A DNA stretch of 64,000 bases from JANXSD01 sp038206385 (lineage in GTDB: Bacteria; Bacteroidota; Bacteroidia; AKYH767-A; OLB10): positions 1-64,000 of the forward strand of contig JBBRAW010000003.1 in the NCBI GenBank assembly GCA_038206385.1, in the 5' to 3' direction. The notes under the pieces are model-generated. The model did no database searches, was not told the origin of the DNA, and worked only from the letters and a program-made list of their open reading frames with translations. Shown in pieces: positions 1 to 7,929 of this stretch; the stretch's first letter is position 1, and every line of letters begins with the position of its first letter. The position numbers and the translations under genes were made by a program.

Positions 1-522
1 AATTTAAGAATTTGGCATCCTGGATGTTCAGAAGGTAATGAAGTATATTCTCTTGCAATCCTCCTTCACGAAGCAAATCTATTGTCGAATACTCTATTAT
101 ATGGAACTGACATTAGCCATGAAGCCCTATTGATTGCTAAAGAAGCATCAATAAGAGTTGAGCATTTAAAAATATTCTCATCAGATTATCGAATTGCGAG
201 TGGAAAATATTCTTTAAAAGATTATTTTATTTTATCGTATCAGAAAGCCATCATCAATAAAGCAATTCGAAAGCATACTTGTTTTAGCGCTCATCAATTA
301 GGCAGTGATTCCTCTATACGCAAATTTCAAGTTGTAATTTGTCGCAATATGTTCATCTATTATAATGCGTCATTCCAAACAATGCTATTAAACAGCCTGC
401 TTGAAAGTTTAGACGCAGGTGGCATATTATGTATGGGACTTTATGAACCTATAAGTAATCTAAAAGGAGCAGAAAAGTTAGTATGCATTGATGATAAATT
501 TAGAATTTACAGAAAATTATAA
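1..522 (+). CDS. CheR-type SAM-dependent methyltransferase, 5' end cut by window
   Basis: The reading frame is open from base 1, so the N-terminus lies outside the window; 173 residues remain. The first visible segment, IWHPGCSEGNEVYSLAI, matches SAM-binding motif I of CheR methyltransferases (usually W..GCS.GEE.YSLA). YGTDISHEAL follows as the acidic motif II, and VVICRNMFIYY corresponds to the conserved CheR signature near the C-terminus. CheR enzymes methylate glutamates of chemoreceptors; in Bacteroidota they often act in non-chemotaxis sensory systems and are encoded near hybrid kinases, as here (56 bases to the next gene). One oddity is GNE where family members usually have GEE. The family call is strong; the biological target is unknown. 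Confidence 0.87.
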   Translation, partial: NLRIWHPGCSEGNEVYSLAILLHEANLLSNTLLYGTDISHEALLIAKEASIRVEHLKIFSSDYRIASGKYSLKDYFILSYQKAIINKAIRKHTCFSAHQLGSDSSIRKFQVVICRNMFIYYNASFQTMLLNSLLESLDAGGILCMGLYEPISNLKGAEKLVCIDDKFRIYRKL

Positions 523-577
523 TTAATATATTTATCAATAAGAATTAAATAGTCACAACATTAATAAAATTTCAATT

Positions 578-1711
578 ATGTCGATGAACACTTTAATACA
601 TAAAATTCTAATCGTAGACGATCGTGAAGAGAATTTATATTCTTTAGAAAATATGCTCGCGGAAGATGGTCGCGAAATATTAAAAGCTGGATCAGGAGAA
701 GAGGCGCTTCGCATTGCTTTTAGAGAAGATATCTCCTTAATATTATTAGATGTACAAATGCCAGAAATGGATGGATTTGAAGTAGCACACATGTTAAAAT
801 CGACGAAAAGAACACGCAAAACTCCAATAATTTTTGTCACTGCAATTAATAAAGAAAAAAAATACATGCTCCAAGGTCTTGATGAAGGTGCTATGGATTA
901 TTTATTCAAACCATTAGATACAGATATTACAAGAGCAAAAGTTAATACACTTTTAAAATTCTATACTCAACAAAAGGAACTCGAAGATAAAAACCAAGAG
1001 TTAGCACGATTAAATGAAGAAAAAAATTATTTCATGGGTGTAGCATCACATGATTTAAGAAATCCATTGGGCAACATACTTACTCTTGCAAGCTTTATTG
1101 AACAAGAAGCTAGTCATATTTTATCTGACGAACACAAGTCTTATCTTGAAATTATTAATGCATCAGGAAGAAATATGTTAGACATGCTAAATAATCTTTT
1201 AGATGTCACAAAAATTGAATCTGGCAGTTTCGATTTGCAATTTCAAAATGTAAAAATTTTAGATATCATACAGCATATCATTGGGGAAAATAAATTAAAT
1301 GCCGACAAAAAGCAGATCGCTCTTGAATTTAGTGTAGCTGATAATATGCCATCGATTCCCCTCGATATTAATCAAGTATATCAAGTGATGAATAATCTAG
1401 TTTCTAATGCAATTAAATATTCTCATCCAAAGACTGTTGTTGAAATTGTAGCAGAAATTAAAGATGATGAAATGATTGTTTCAGTCATTGATCAAGGTCA
1501 AGGAATTCCTGAAAGTGAACAAGCAGGAGTTTTTATTCCTTTTACAAAAACAAGTGTAAGAAGCACAGCGGGAGAAAAAAGTACTGGACTGGGGTTAACG
1601 ATTGTTAAAAAAGTTATTGAATCACACGGCGGAAGAATCTGGTTGAAAAGTATTGTTGGAACAGGATCAACATTTAGTTTTAGCTTGCCATTAAATAGAG
1701 TTGAAGCTTAA
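578..1711 (+). CDS. Hybrid response regulator / sensor histidine kinase
   Basis: A 377-residue cytoplasmic protein with no membrane segment. Residues about 8-125 form a receiver domain with phosphoacceptor Asp58 (LILLDVQMP), an acidic pair near Asp14-Asp15 and the conserved Lys111 (FKP). A short coiled linker (about 125-150, QQKELEDKNQEL) leads to a HisKA domain with phosphorylatable His158 (ASHDLRNPL) and a HATPase_c domain with the N box (NNLVSNAIKYSH), G1 box (DQGQGIP) and G2 box (TGLGLTIV). The REC-first, kinase-last order means that an upstream kinase probably phosphorylates the receiver, which then controls the kinase. It probably works with the adjacent CheR-like gene. Start is ATG at 578; an in-frame ATG two codons on is possible. 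Confidence 0.92.
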   Translation: MSMNTLIHKILIVDDREENLYSLENMLAEDGREILKAGSGEEALRIAFREDISLILLDVQMPEMDGFEVAHMLKSTKRTRKTPIIFVTAINKEKKYMLQGLDEGAMDYLFKPLDTDITRAKVNTLLKFYTQQKELEDKNQELARLNEEKNYFMGVASHDLRNPLGNILTLASFIEQEASHILSDEHKSYLEIINASGRNMLDMLNNLLDVTKIESGSFDLQFQNVKILDIIQHIIGENKLNADKKQIALEFSVADNMPSIPLDINQVYQVMNNLVSNAIKYSHPKTVVEIVAEIKDDEMIVSVIDQGQGIPESEQAGVFIPFTKTSVRSTAGEKSTGLGLTIVKKVIESHGGRIWLKSIVGTGSTFSFSLPLNRVEA

Positions 1712-1730
1712 TCAATAATTGCAATCATAA

Positions 1731-2936
1731 TTATGCTCGCTCAATAATTACTGCATAGCCCTGCCCTACTCCAATGCACATCGTGATTAGTGCATATTTT
1801 TTTTGTTGTAATTGTAATTCGATTGCAGCTGAAAGTAAAATACGTGCGCCACTCATTCCCAAAGGATGACCAATTGCAATGGCTCCACCATTTGGATTAA
1901 TGCGTGTATCATCATCTGCTAATCCCCATGAGCGAATACATGCTAATGATTGCGCAGCGAATGCTTCATTCAATTCAATAACATCGATATCACTCCATGT
2001 TAATCCAGCTTTTTTTAATGCATTATTAGCTGCCAAAACAGGTCCGATTCCCATAATTCGAGGTTCGACACCAACAACAGCAGAACTTACAATTCTTGCT
2101 AAAGGTTTTAATTGATATTTTTTTAATCCTTCTTGTGATGCTAATAATAATGCAGCGGCACCATCATTTAAACCAGATGCATTTCCTGCAGTTACAGTTC
2201 CGTCTTTTCTAAAAGCAGGTTTCAATTTCGCCAACCCTTCCAATGTTGATTCGGCCTTAATAAATTCATCTTTATCAAAAATTATTGTGTCACCTTTTTT
2301 ACGAGGAATTTCAACAGAAATAATTTCATGATTAAATCTCCCTGATGCTTGTGCTCGTCCTGCTTTCTGTTGAGAGCTTAATGCAAAACGATCTTGGTCT
2401 TCGCGATTAATACTATCACGATCAGCAAGATTTTCGGCAGTTTCACCCATCGCATCTACACCATACATTTCTTTCATCAATGGATTTACAAATCGCCATC
2501 CAAAACTACTATCAAACAATTGTGCATCACGACCAAAAGGAGTACTCGTTTTCGACATCACCCACGGTGCACGTGTCATTTGTTCAACACCACCAGCAAC
2601 CATAATATCAGCATCATTTGTTTGGATATATCTCGCAGCACTCATCGTTGCTGATAAACCCGAAGCACATAAACGATTCACCGTTTCACCTGGAACTGTA
2701 AGAGGTAATCCAGCTAATAATACAGCCATGCGCGTAACATTTCTATTGTCTTCTCCCGATTGATTTGCGCAACCCATAATCACATCAGTAATCGAAGTTG
2801 GATCAAGAGTAGGATTTTTTTCAATCAATTTACGAAGTACTAACGCAGCTAAATCATCAGCACGCAAAGTAGATAACGAACCAGTAAAACTTCCTACAGG
2901 AGTACGAACTCCATTAACGATAAATGCATCTTTCAT
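1731..2936 (-). CDS. paaJ: Acetyl-CoA acyltransferase, PaaJ-type thiolase
   Basis: A 401-residue thiolase with the catalytic set complete: nucleophilic Cys in NRLCASGLSA, the NEAFA segment, His in GGAIAIGHPLG and the second Cys in ITMCIGVGQG. Given the neighbouring paa genes, the likely reaction is thiolysis of 3-oxoadipyl-CoA and 3-oxo-5,6-dehydrosuberyl-CoA, the last carbon-shortening step of phenylacetate breakdown; a general beta-ketothiolase cannot be excluded. The start chosen is the ATG at 2936 (MKDAFIV), which forms an ATGA overlap with the stop of the upstream gene; a longer reading exists but adds nine unconserved residues. It is the last gene of the minus-strand paa run and converges on the kinase gene with a 19-base gap. 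Confidence 0.88.
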   Translation of the reverse strand: MKDAFIVNGVRTPVGSFTGSLSTLRADDLAALVLRKLIEKNPTLDPTSITDVIMGCANQSGEDNRNVTRMAVLLAGLPLTVPGETVNRLCASGLSATMSAARYIQTNDADIMVAGGVEQMTRAPWVMSKTSTPFGRDAQLFDSSFGWRFVNPLMKEMYGVDAMGETAENLADRDSINREDQDRFALSSQQKAGRAQASGRFNHEIISVEIPRKKGDTIIFDKDEFIKAESTLEGLAKLKPAFRKDGTVTAGNASGLNDGAAALLLASQEGLKKYQLKPLARIVSSAVVGVEPRIMGIGPVLAANNALKKAGLTWSDIDVIELNEAFAAQSLACIRSWGLADDDTRINPNGGAIAIGHPLGMSGARILLSAAIELQLQQKKYALITMCIGVGQGYAVIIERA

Positions 2937-3373
2937 ATTCCTGTCATGAGTTCTGGAAACCAATCACGTGATGTGCGGTAAACTGTGCCTTTAAACATTG
3001 CAACCGTATCACCAGAATTATTTCGAATATTGATTAAATAAATTCCTAATTTATTTGTTAAACTAATTTCTTCGGCAGTAGCTGTAATTATATCACCTTC
3101 TTTCATCGAAACAGTATGCGAAATAGATGTCTCTACAGAAACACTTCTTCGTCCATGTGAATTGGATGCAAATGCAAGTGCACTATCGCCTAACGAATAC
3201 GTTATTCCACCATGAGCAATTCCAAAACCGTTTAACATTTCTTTGCGAATTGTCATTTTCAATTTACAACTCCCAGGCAATATTTCTAACAACTCAATAC
3301 CTAACCACTGACTAAACCAATCTTGGCTAAACATTCTATCAACAACTTTTTCTGCTAATTCTTTAGGCTCCAT
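2933..3373 (-). CDS. paaI: Hydroxyphenylacetyl-CoA thioesterase PaaI (hotdog fold)
   Basis: A 146-residue single-domain hotdog thioesterase. The family signature is visible as NGFGIAHGGITYSLGDSA, with the HGG turn and the downstream Asp that activates water in PaaI enzymes. PaaI hydrolyses phenylacetyl-CoA derivatives and is thought to rescue CoA from dead-end ring-hydroxylated products. Its start overlaps the alkyltransferase gene upstream by 11 bases and its TGA overlaps the thiolase ATG, so translation is probably coupled. Confidence 0.88.
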   Translation of the reverse strand: MEPKELAEKVVDRMFSQDWFSQWLGIELLEILPGSCKLKMTIRKEMLNGFGIAHGGITYSLGDSALAFASNSHGRRSVSVETSISHTVSMKEGDIITATAEEISLTNKLGIYLINIRNNSGDTVAMFKGTVYRTSRDWFPELMTGI

Positions 3374-3875
3374 TTTCTATATTTAAAAATTGATCAAATA
3401 ATGAAGGTGAGTAAACACCTTTTTCGTGAGATAACAACCATTCCTTTCTAGGTAAACCTCCTGCATAACCTGTTAATGACCCATCCGTTCCAATTACGCG
3501 GTGGCAAGGTATTACAATTGCAATTGGATTTTTTCCATTTGCTGATGCGGCAGCGCGAATTACTTTTTCATCTCCTAACTTTCTTGCCATTTCAAGATAG
3601 GAAACGGTTTTTCCATAAGGGATATTTACTAATTCATTCCAAACTTTTTTCTGAAAATCTGTTCCATTTGGGTCGCAATGAAAAGAAAACTCTTTACGAA
3701 CTCCTATAAAATATTCTTGTAACTCGTTTATAACTTCTTTTAAAAATTCTGTTGGTTCTGATGTAACAAATTCTTCATCACTAAATAAAATTTCTTTTAC
3801 CGATGTCTCATTGGTAGTTATTTTTAACCATCCAACAGCTGTAGATATACATGCAGTATTTTTATTGCTATCCAT
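3363..3875 (-). CDS. ogt: Methylated-DNA--protein-cysteine methyltransferase (Ogt/AGT)
   Basis: A 170-residue alkyltransferase. The active-site signature IVIPCHRVIG carries the acceptor Cys; the upstream helix-turn-helix (GKTVSYLEMARKLG) and the GYAGGLPRKEWLL tail fit the DNA-binding and base-flipping parts of the family. It repairs O6-alkylguanine by transferring the alkyl group to itself once. The frame also allows a TTG three bases upstream, directly abutting the stop of paaH; ATG at 3875 is preferred. It lies within the paa operon with essentially no spacing to paaH and an 11-base overlap with paaI, so it is co-transcribed with an epoxide-generating pathway. See findings. Confidence 0.92.
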   Translation of the reverse strand: MDSNKNTACISTAVGWLKITTNETSVKEILFSDEEFVTSEPTEFLKEVINELQEYFIGVRKEFSFHCDPNGTDFQKKVWNELVNIPYGKTVSYLEMARKLGDEKVIRAAASANGKNPIAIVIPCHRVIGTDGSLTGYAGGLPRKEWLLSHEKGVYSPSLFDQFLNIENGA

Positions 3876-3878
3876 CAA

Positions 3879-5060
3879 CTAGAAAAATTTTATTTTGTTT
3901 ATCGCCATTTGTTTTAAAAGTACGCTTGAACGATAACGATCTTCTTGATACATTTCATATAAATCTTTTAATCGTTCAACAACAACTTCAAGACCAATTT
4001 CATCTGCCCATTTTAATAAACCTTTAGGATAATTTACACCTTTCGTCATTGCCAAATCAATATCTTCATTAGTAGCAATTTTAAAATAAACGGCATCAGC
4101 TGCTTCGTTGATTAACATGGCTATTACTCTATCAAAAATTATTCTACCAAGAATCGGATCTTTAGTAGGTTCAGGATTAATAGCACCTTCAGTATAATCA
4201 TAATAACCTCTTCCAACTTTTCTTCCAAGTCGATTTGATTCTACCATTTTCTTTTGAATAATTGATGGACGATAGCGTGGATCAAAATAACATTGCGTCC
4301 AAACAGTTTCCGTTACGGTATAATTAATATCATTACCTATCAAATCCATTAACTCAAATGGACCCATTTTAAAACCACCTAAATCTTTTAATGCCCAATC
4401 AATTGTCGCTTGATCTGCAATTCCTTCTTCACATATTCGTAATGACTCACCATAAAATGGTCGTGCAACACGATTAACGATAAAGCCGGGAGTATCTTTA
4501 GCATGCACTGGAACTTTATTCCAATCCAACATCAATTGTTTTAATTGAGAAGATAAACCTTCATTCGTTTGCACTGCGGGAATAATTTCCACCAATGGCA
4601 TCAATGGTGCTGGATTAAAGAAATGCAATCCAATAACACGATTCGAATTTTTACAAGAAGCAGCAATTGCAGTTACAGATAATGAAGAAGTATTACTAGC
4701 AAGAATCGTATTTGAAGAAACTATTGTTTCTAAATTACGAAATAACTCTTGCTTAATTGGCAACAATTCAACGATTGCTTCTATAACTAAACCTGCATTT
4801 TTTAAATCTTCCAATTTATAAGCAGGAAGAATATTATTTTTAATTTGAGTTGCTTTCTCTAAAGTAATTTTTTGTTTCTCAACAAGTTTATTTAACATTA
4901 ATGATAAGCTAGCAATCGCTTTATCTACAATTTCTGAGCGTGTATCAAAAAGAAGTACTTGATGTCCTGCCGTTGCGCCTACTTGAGCAATACCCGATCC
5001 CATAGCTCCAGCGCCAATCACTGCTACGATACAATTTTTATCAAGAATTAAATTATTCAT
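3879..5060 (-). CDS. paaH: 3-hydroxyacyl-CoA dehydrogenase PaaH
   Basis: A 393-residue NAD-dependent dehydrogenase. The Rossmann motif VIGAGAMGSGIAQVG lies at about residues 15-29. The catalytic-domain signature GLHFFNPAPLMPLVEI follows, then two 3HCDH C-terminal domains (first ending near GRKVGRGYYDY, second beginning FDRVIAMLINEAADAV). In phenylacetate degradation PaaH oxidises 3-hydroxyadipyl-CoA to 3-oxoadipyl-CoA, between PaaG-type hydration and thiolysis. It is seven bases downstream of paaG and abuts the alkyltransferase gene. Confidence 0.9.
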   Translation of the reverse strand: MNNLILDKNCIVAVIGAGAMGSGIAQVGATAGHQVLLFDTRSEIVDKAIASLSLMLNKLVEKQKITLEKATQIKNNILPAYKLEDLKNAGLVIEAIVELLPIKQELFRNLETIVSSNTILASNTSSLSVTAIAASCKNSNRVIGLHFFNPAPLMPLVEIIPAVQTNEGLSSQLKQLMLDWNKVPVHAKDTPGFIVNRVARPFYGESLRICEEGIADQATIDWALKDLGGFKMGPFELMDLIGNDINYTVTETVWTQCYFDPRYRPSIIQKKMVESNRLGRKVGRGYYDYTEGAINPEPTKDPILGRIIFDRVIAMLINEAADAVYFKIATNEDIDLAMTKGVNYPKGLLKWADEIGLEVVVERLKDLYEMYQEDRYRSSVLLKQMAINKIKFF

Positions 5061-5067
5061 TTTAAAA

Positions 5068-5844
5068 TTATTCTCCTTTAAAAATTGGTTTACGTTTTTC
5101 TAAGAATGCATTCACACCTTCGTTATAATCGGATGTTTCACCAGCTTCGGCTTGCATTAATTCTTCAAGTTTTAGTTGTTGCTCTAAAGTATTACTTAAC
5201 GACTCATTCAACAATTTTTTCGTTAACCATAATCCTCGTGTTGGCATTGAAGCTAGTGTTACAGCAATCGCCATTGCATCTTGCTGCAATTGATCATCTG
5301 CACAAACTTTGTAAAGCATACCGAGTTGCAAAGCTTCGTTAGCACTTACTTTATCACCAAGCATCATCAATGCCATTGCTTTTTGAAATCCAATTATACG
5401 TGGAAGAAAAAATGTTCCGCCGCTATCAGGCACTAAACCAATTTTACTAAATGCCTGAATAAAATTTACGGATGTTGCGGAAAGAATTATATCACATGCA
5501 AAGGCAATATTCGCTCCTGCACCAGCAGCAACACCATTTACGGCACATACAACTGGCTTCTCTAATGTTCTTAATAATTTGATTATTGGATTATAATGAT
5601 CACGTACAATTTTTTGAATTCCATATCCATTGGGATCAATTGCTTCTGCTAAATCTTGACCCGCGCAAAATGCTTTTCCTTCTCCGGTAATTAAAACACA
5701 ACGTACCGACTTATCTTCACCATACGTACGAAGTGTGTCTTGCAATAACAACGCCATTTCGCGATTGAAACTGTTGAATTTTTCCGGTCTATTGAAACGA
5801 ATAATTCCTACGTTTCCTTCTCTTTGAGCAATAATTGAATTCAT
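5068..5844 (-). CDS. paaG: Enoyl-CoA hydratase/isomerase family protein, PaaG-like
   Basis: A 258-residue crotonase-fold protein. GKAFCAGQDLAEAID gives the first oxyanion-hole segment and CAVNGVAAGAGANIAFACD the second; SKIGLVPDSGGTFFLPRIIG matches PaaG, including the Asp expected in the ring-opening isomerase rather than the two Glu of ordinary hydratases. PaaG converts 1,2-epoxyphenylacetyl-CoA to the oxepin-CoA. The context (paaH 7 bases downstream, paaABCD upstream) supports PaaG over PaaF, but the two are hard to separate by eye. It is separated from paaD by an HTH/nucleotidyltransferase insertion, so it may need its own promoter. Confidence 0.85.
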   Translation of the reverse strand: MNSIIAQREGNVGIIRFNRPEKFNSFNREMALLLQDTLRTYGEDKSVRCVLITGEGKAFCAGQDLAEAIDPNGYGIQKIVRDHYNPIIKLLRTLEKPVVCAVNGVAAGAGANIAFACDIILSATSVNFIQAFSKIGLVPDSGGTFFLPRIIGFQKAMALMMLGDKVSANEALQLGMLYKVCADDQLQQDAMAIAVTLASMPTRGLWLTKKLLNESLSNTLEQQLKLEELMQAEAGETSDYNEGVNAFLEKRKPIFKGE

Positions 5845-6052
5845 ATCGATTATTAGAGCTGCAAAGTAAGGTAAAATATAGGCTGGAGTAGAGATAAATC
5901 ATTAGTAAAACAATATAAATTCACACTTTTTCAATGAAATTGGTGATTAATGTTCCTATCCGAAGTAAAGGAAGCTAAAAATAATAATGCTACTTCTTAA
6001 TAAAAAAAACCTTTAAATTTATATAGGAAATTTTCAAAGATTTTTTTAAAAA

Positions 6053-6741
6053 CTAGTTTAAAATGAAATTTTCCATTTCTTTTAAAATTGCGTTTGTTGC
6101 AGGTATTGAGGCTCTTTCAACATGACTATCTATCCATTCAAAAATATTCGGATTATTAAATAACTCTAAAAATTCTAATCGTAAATATTCTTTGACTGGC
6201 TCATTTGCACTTTTCATTTCTTCCCATATTCCAATTCGGTTTTCCAAAATATAAATAATATCTTCAAAATCGTGACTACTTCGGCCATCACTATTCCCAC
6301 GATCTTTAAACGCTTCAAGTTTTGTCGCAATAAAATAGGGTGCGCTTAATATTTTTACAGTGAACTTTTCGTCAATCATTATATCAATTGAATAATTGAA
6401 TCCATCAGAATACCATTTATTTTAAACCCAATTGAAGAGTCATCTGTTGGCATTATATCAACAATAATTCCTTCAATTTTATAACGACAAACTATTCCAG
6501 ATTCAATGTCATTTGAAAAGCCAATCGATCTTAATTTTTCTTCTAGTTCTGTTCTGTTTTTATAGTTCAATATTTCTATTATAACATCAACATCTTCAGT
6601 AGGTCTTACTTCAAAAACCTGTCTCCCTTTGTCTGGGTATAATGATATCGTTGCACCACCAATAAAAACTACTTTTTCTTTTAATAATTCTAATGCTTTT
6701 GCAACAGCTTTAATTCTTGTTATGTTTATTTGATGCGTCAT
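6053..6741 (-). pseudogene. AbiEii-like nucleotidyltransferase, split by a one-base frameshift
   Basis: Two adjacent reading frames together encode one nucleotidyltransferase-fold protein of about 230 residues. The first part (6741 to about 6424) starts MTHQINITRIK and has the fold signature VVFIGGATISLY followed by RPTEDVDVII (GG...D.D) and IIVDIMPTDD. The second begins on the other side of a four-A run (minus strand, 6423-6420) and carries the conserved APYFIATKLEAFKDRG and SSHDFEDIIYI blocks. Adding one A restores FKNKWYSDGF and fuses the two halves without a gap. The gene overlaps the HTH gene upstream by 32 bases. In related modules the nucleotidyltransferase is the candidate toxin. The allele is inactive unless the frameshift is a sequencing error. 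Confidence 0.82.
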
Positions 6742-7252
6742 TTAATACGATTTTTTTTAATTCATTAACAGCATATTTGATCTCTCTAACTTTTCCTACT
6801 CTTATTACATCTACCAAAGCAAGTATCTTGTAAAATTCCTGATCTTCTTTAACTGCTTCGATCTGATTTGGATAAAAGGGTTCAATAGCTAATCCTATTA
6901 TATTACTTTTTGTATCAGGCCAAACGAAATCTAATTCACTTAGAAAATTTTCTTTCATATTAGGATGAGAATGCGCTGTAGAAATTCCCCTCGTCATTGA
7001 TCCAGGTTGTTGAGGGAAAACATACTTTACTCCATGTTCTAAAAATTCTAACAAATTCTGTCGATTGATTTTTCTTTTCTTATTATCAATAAGCCCTGCA
7101 AATTGGCTTCTATTTAATGATTCTGAAATTTCAGATATACTTATTTTCAGAGAAGTTGAAAGTCCAACTAACTGCCATTTTATGTCCCCTATTGAAATTA
7201 TTTTTAATAGGATAGCTACATCTTGGGGGCGCATTCCATTGTGTTTTCTCAT
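6710..7252 (-). CDS. HTH regulator, probable antitoxin partner of the nucleotidyltransferase
   Basis: A protein of about 180 residues. The N-terminal third (MRPQDVAILLKIIS, LSTSLKISISEISESLNRSQFAGLI) reads as a winged helix-turn-helix; the C-terminal part (YVFPQQPGSMTRGISTAHS, PFYPNQIEAV) is a conserved but uncharacterised module that is usually encoded beside an AbiEii-like nucleotidyltransferase. Three in-frame ATGs exist. The one at 7279 lies inside a perfect inverted repeat and is upstream of the predicted -7 box, so it is unlikely. ATG 7252 is four bases after the box; ATG 7234 (MRPQDV) is the most conserved-looking start. By analogy with AbiE systems it probably represses its own promoter through the 16-bp inverted repeat. 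Antitoxin activity is inference. Confidence 0.72.
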   Translation of the reverse strand: MRKHNGMRPQDVAILLKIISIGDIKWQLVGLSTSLKISISEISESLNRSQFAGLIDNKKRKINRQNLLEFLEHGVKYVFPQQPGSMTRGISTAHSHPNMKENFLSELDFVWPDTKSNIIGLAIEPFYPNQIEAVKEDQEFYKILALVDVIRVGKVREIKYAVNELKKIVLNDASNKHNKN

Positions 7253-7256
7253 AGTA

Positions 7257-7305
7257 CAAATATAAACGTTATTTCTCATTTCGCATATCGCGAAATGAGA
7301 AATAA
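7257..7305 (-). promoter_or_regulatory. Promoter and 16-bp inverted-repeat operator of the HTH/nucleotidyltransferase module
   Basis: On the minus strand a TATATTTG box (7264-7257) matches the Bacteroidota -7 consensus. Immediately upstream, 7269-7284 and 7290-7305 form a perfect 16-bp inverted repeat with a 5-base spacer; the arm reads TTATTTCTCATTTCGC on the plus strand. The repeat covers the place where a -33 element would lie, so binding there would block RNA polymerase. It is the natural candidate for autoregulation by the downstream HTH protein. Confidence 0.75.
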
Positions 7306-7419
7306 TATTAAATTAGTCTAGATTCCCTCTAATAATTAGGTCATTTACGGTGGGAAGGCGATTTAATTTGAACATTGAAATTAAAATTAAAAAAATATTA
7401 ATCCAAATCTCTCCAAAAC

Positions 7420-7920
7420 TCAATGGCATTTAAAATGCTCAAAAGGTTGATGGCAATTATCACAAAAATACAATGCCTTACATGCTGTTGATCCAAACTG
7501 ACTAGTTATTTTCGTATTCTTTGAATCACAAAAAGGACAAGGAATAGGATTATTATTTGGATTTCCTAGAGGTAATAAATGTTCAAAAGTAAGTTTTTCG
7601 GGAGGTGCAATTCCATACTCCTTGAGTTTTTGTTTTGCGGCATCACTCATCCAATCTGTTGTCCATGCTGGTTTGAAAATAGTTTTAATCACCACCTTCA
7701 ATCCTGCTGCATTTAGCTTTTTGAGAATATCTTCTTCCATCGTTTTAAGCGCCGGACAACCAGAATATGTTGGAGTAATATCAACTTCAACATGCTCATC
7801 AAAAACTCTAACTGCTCTTACAACTCCCAATTCAACTATGCTAATAGCAGGAACTTCCGGATCAGGAATTGAGTCGAGCAAAAGCCAAATTGCCTTTTCA
7901 TTAAACTGTGTGTTGATCAT
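7420..7920 (-). CDS. paaD: 1,2-phenylacetyl-CoA epoxidase subunit PaaD
   Basis: A 166-residue protein with an N-terminal MIP18/DUF59 domain (about 1-110: DPEVPAISIVELGVVR, TPTYSGCPALKTME) and a C-terminal zinc-ribbon-like segment with paired cysteines (CPFCDS and CDNCHQ, also C-terminal CH). PaaD is needed for assembly of the phenylacetyl-CoA epoxidase, probably in iron or Fe-S delivery, and is not a catalytic subunit. It follows paaC after nine bases. It is the last of the contiguous epoxidase genes; the reductase gene paaE that often follows is not present in the window. Confidence 0.92.
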   Translation of the reverse strand: MINTQFNEKAIWLLLDSIPDPEVPAISIVELGVVRAVRVFDEHVEVDITPTYSGCPALKTMEEDILKKLNAAGLKVVIKTIFKPAWTTDWMSDAAKQKLKEYGIAPPEKLTFEHLLPLGNPNNNPIPCPFCDSKNTKITSQFGSTACKALYFCDNCHQPFEHFKCH

Positions 7921-7929
7921 TTTTTTTAA

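Noticed and set aside
553..867. 104-codon reading frame antisense to the receiver domain
   Set aside because: Antisense shadow of a well-supported coding region.
6418..6430. Programmed -1 frameshift making the nucleotidyltransferase
   Set aside because: The T TTA AAA heptamer is not in the required zero frame, the A run is only four long, and no downstream stem-loop is evident. A deletion or sequencing error is simpler.
7253..7279. Upstream ATG (7279) as start of the HTH gene
   Set aside because: It lies within the inverted repeat and upstream of the predicted transcription start.
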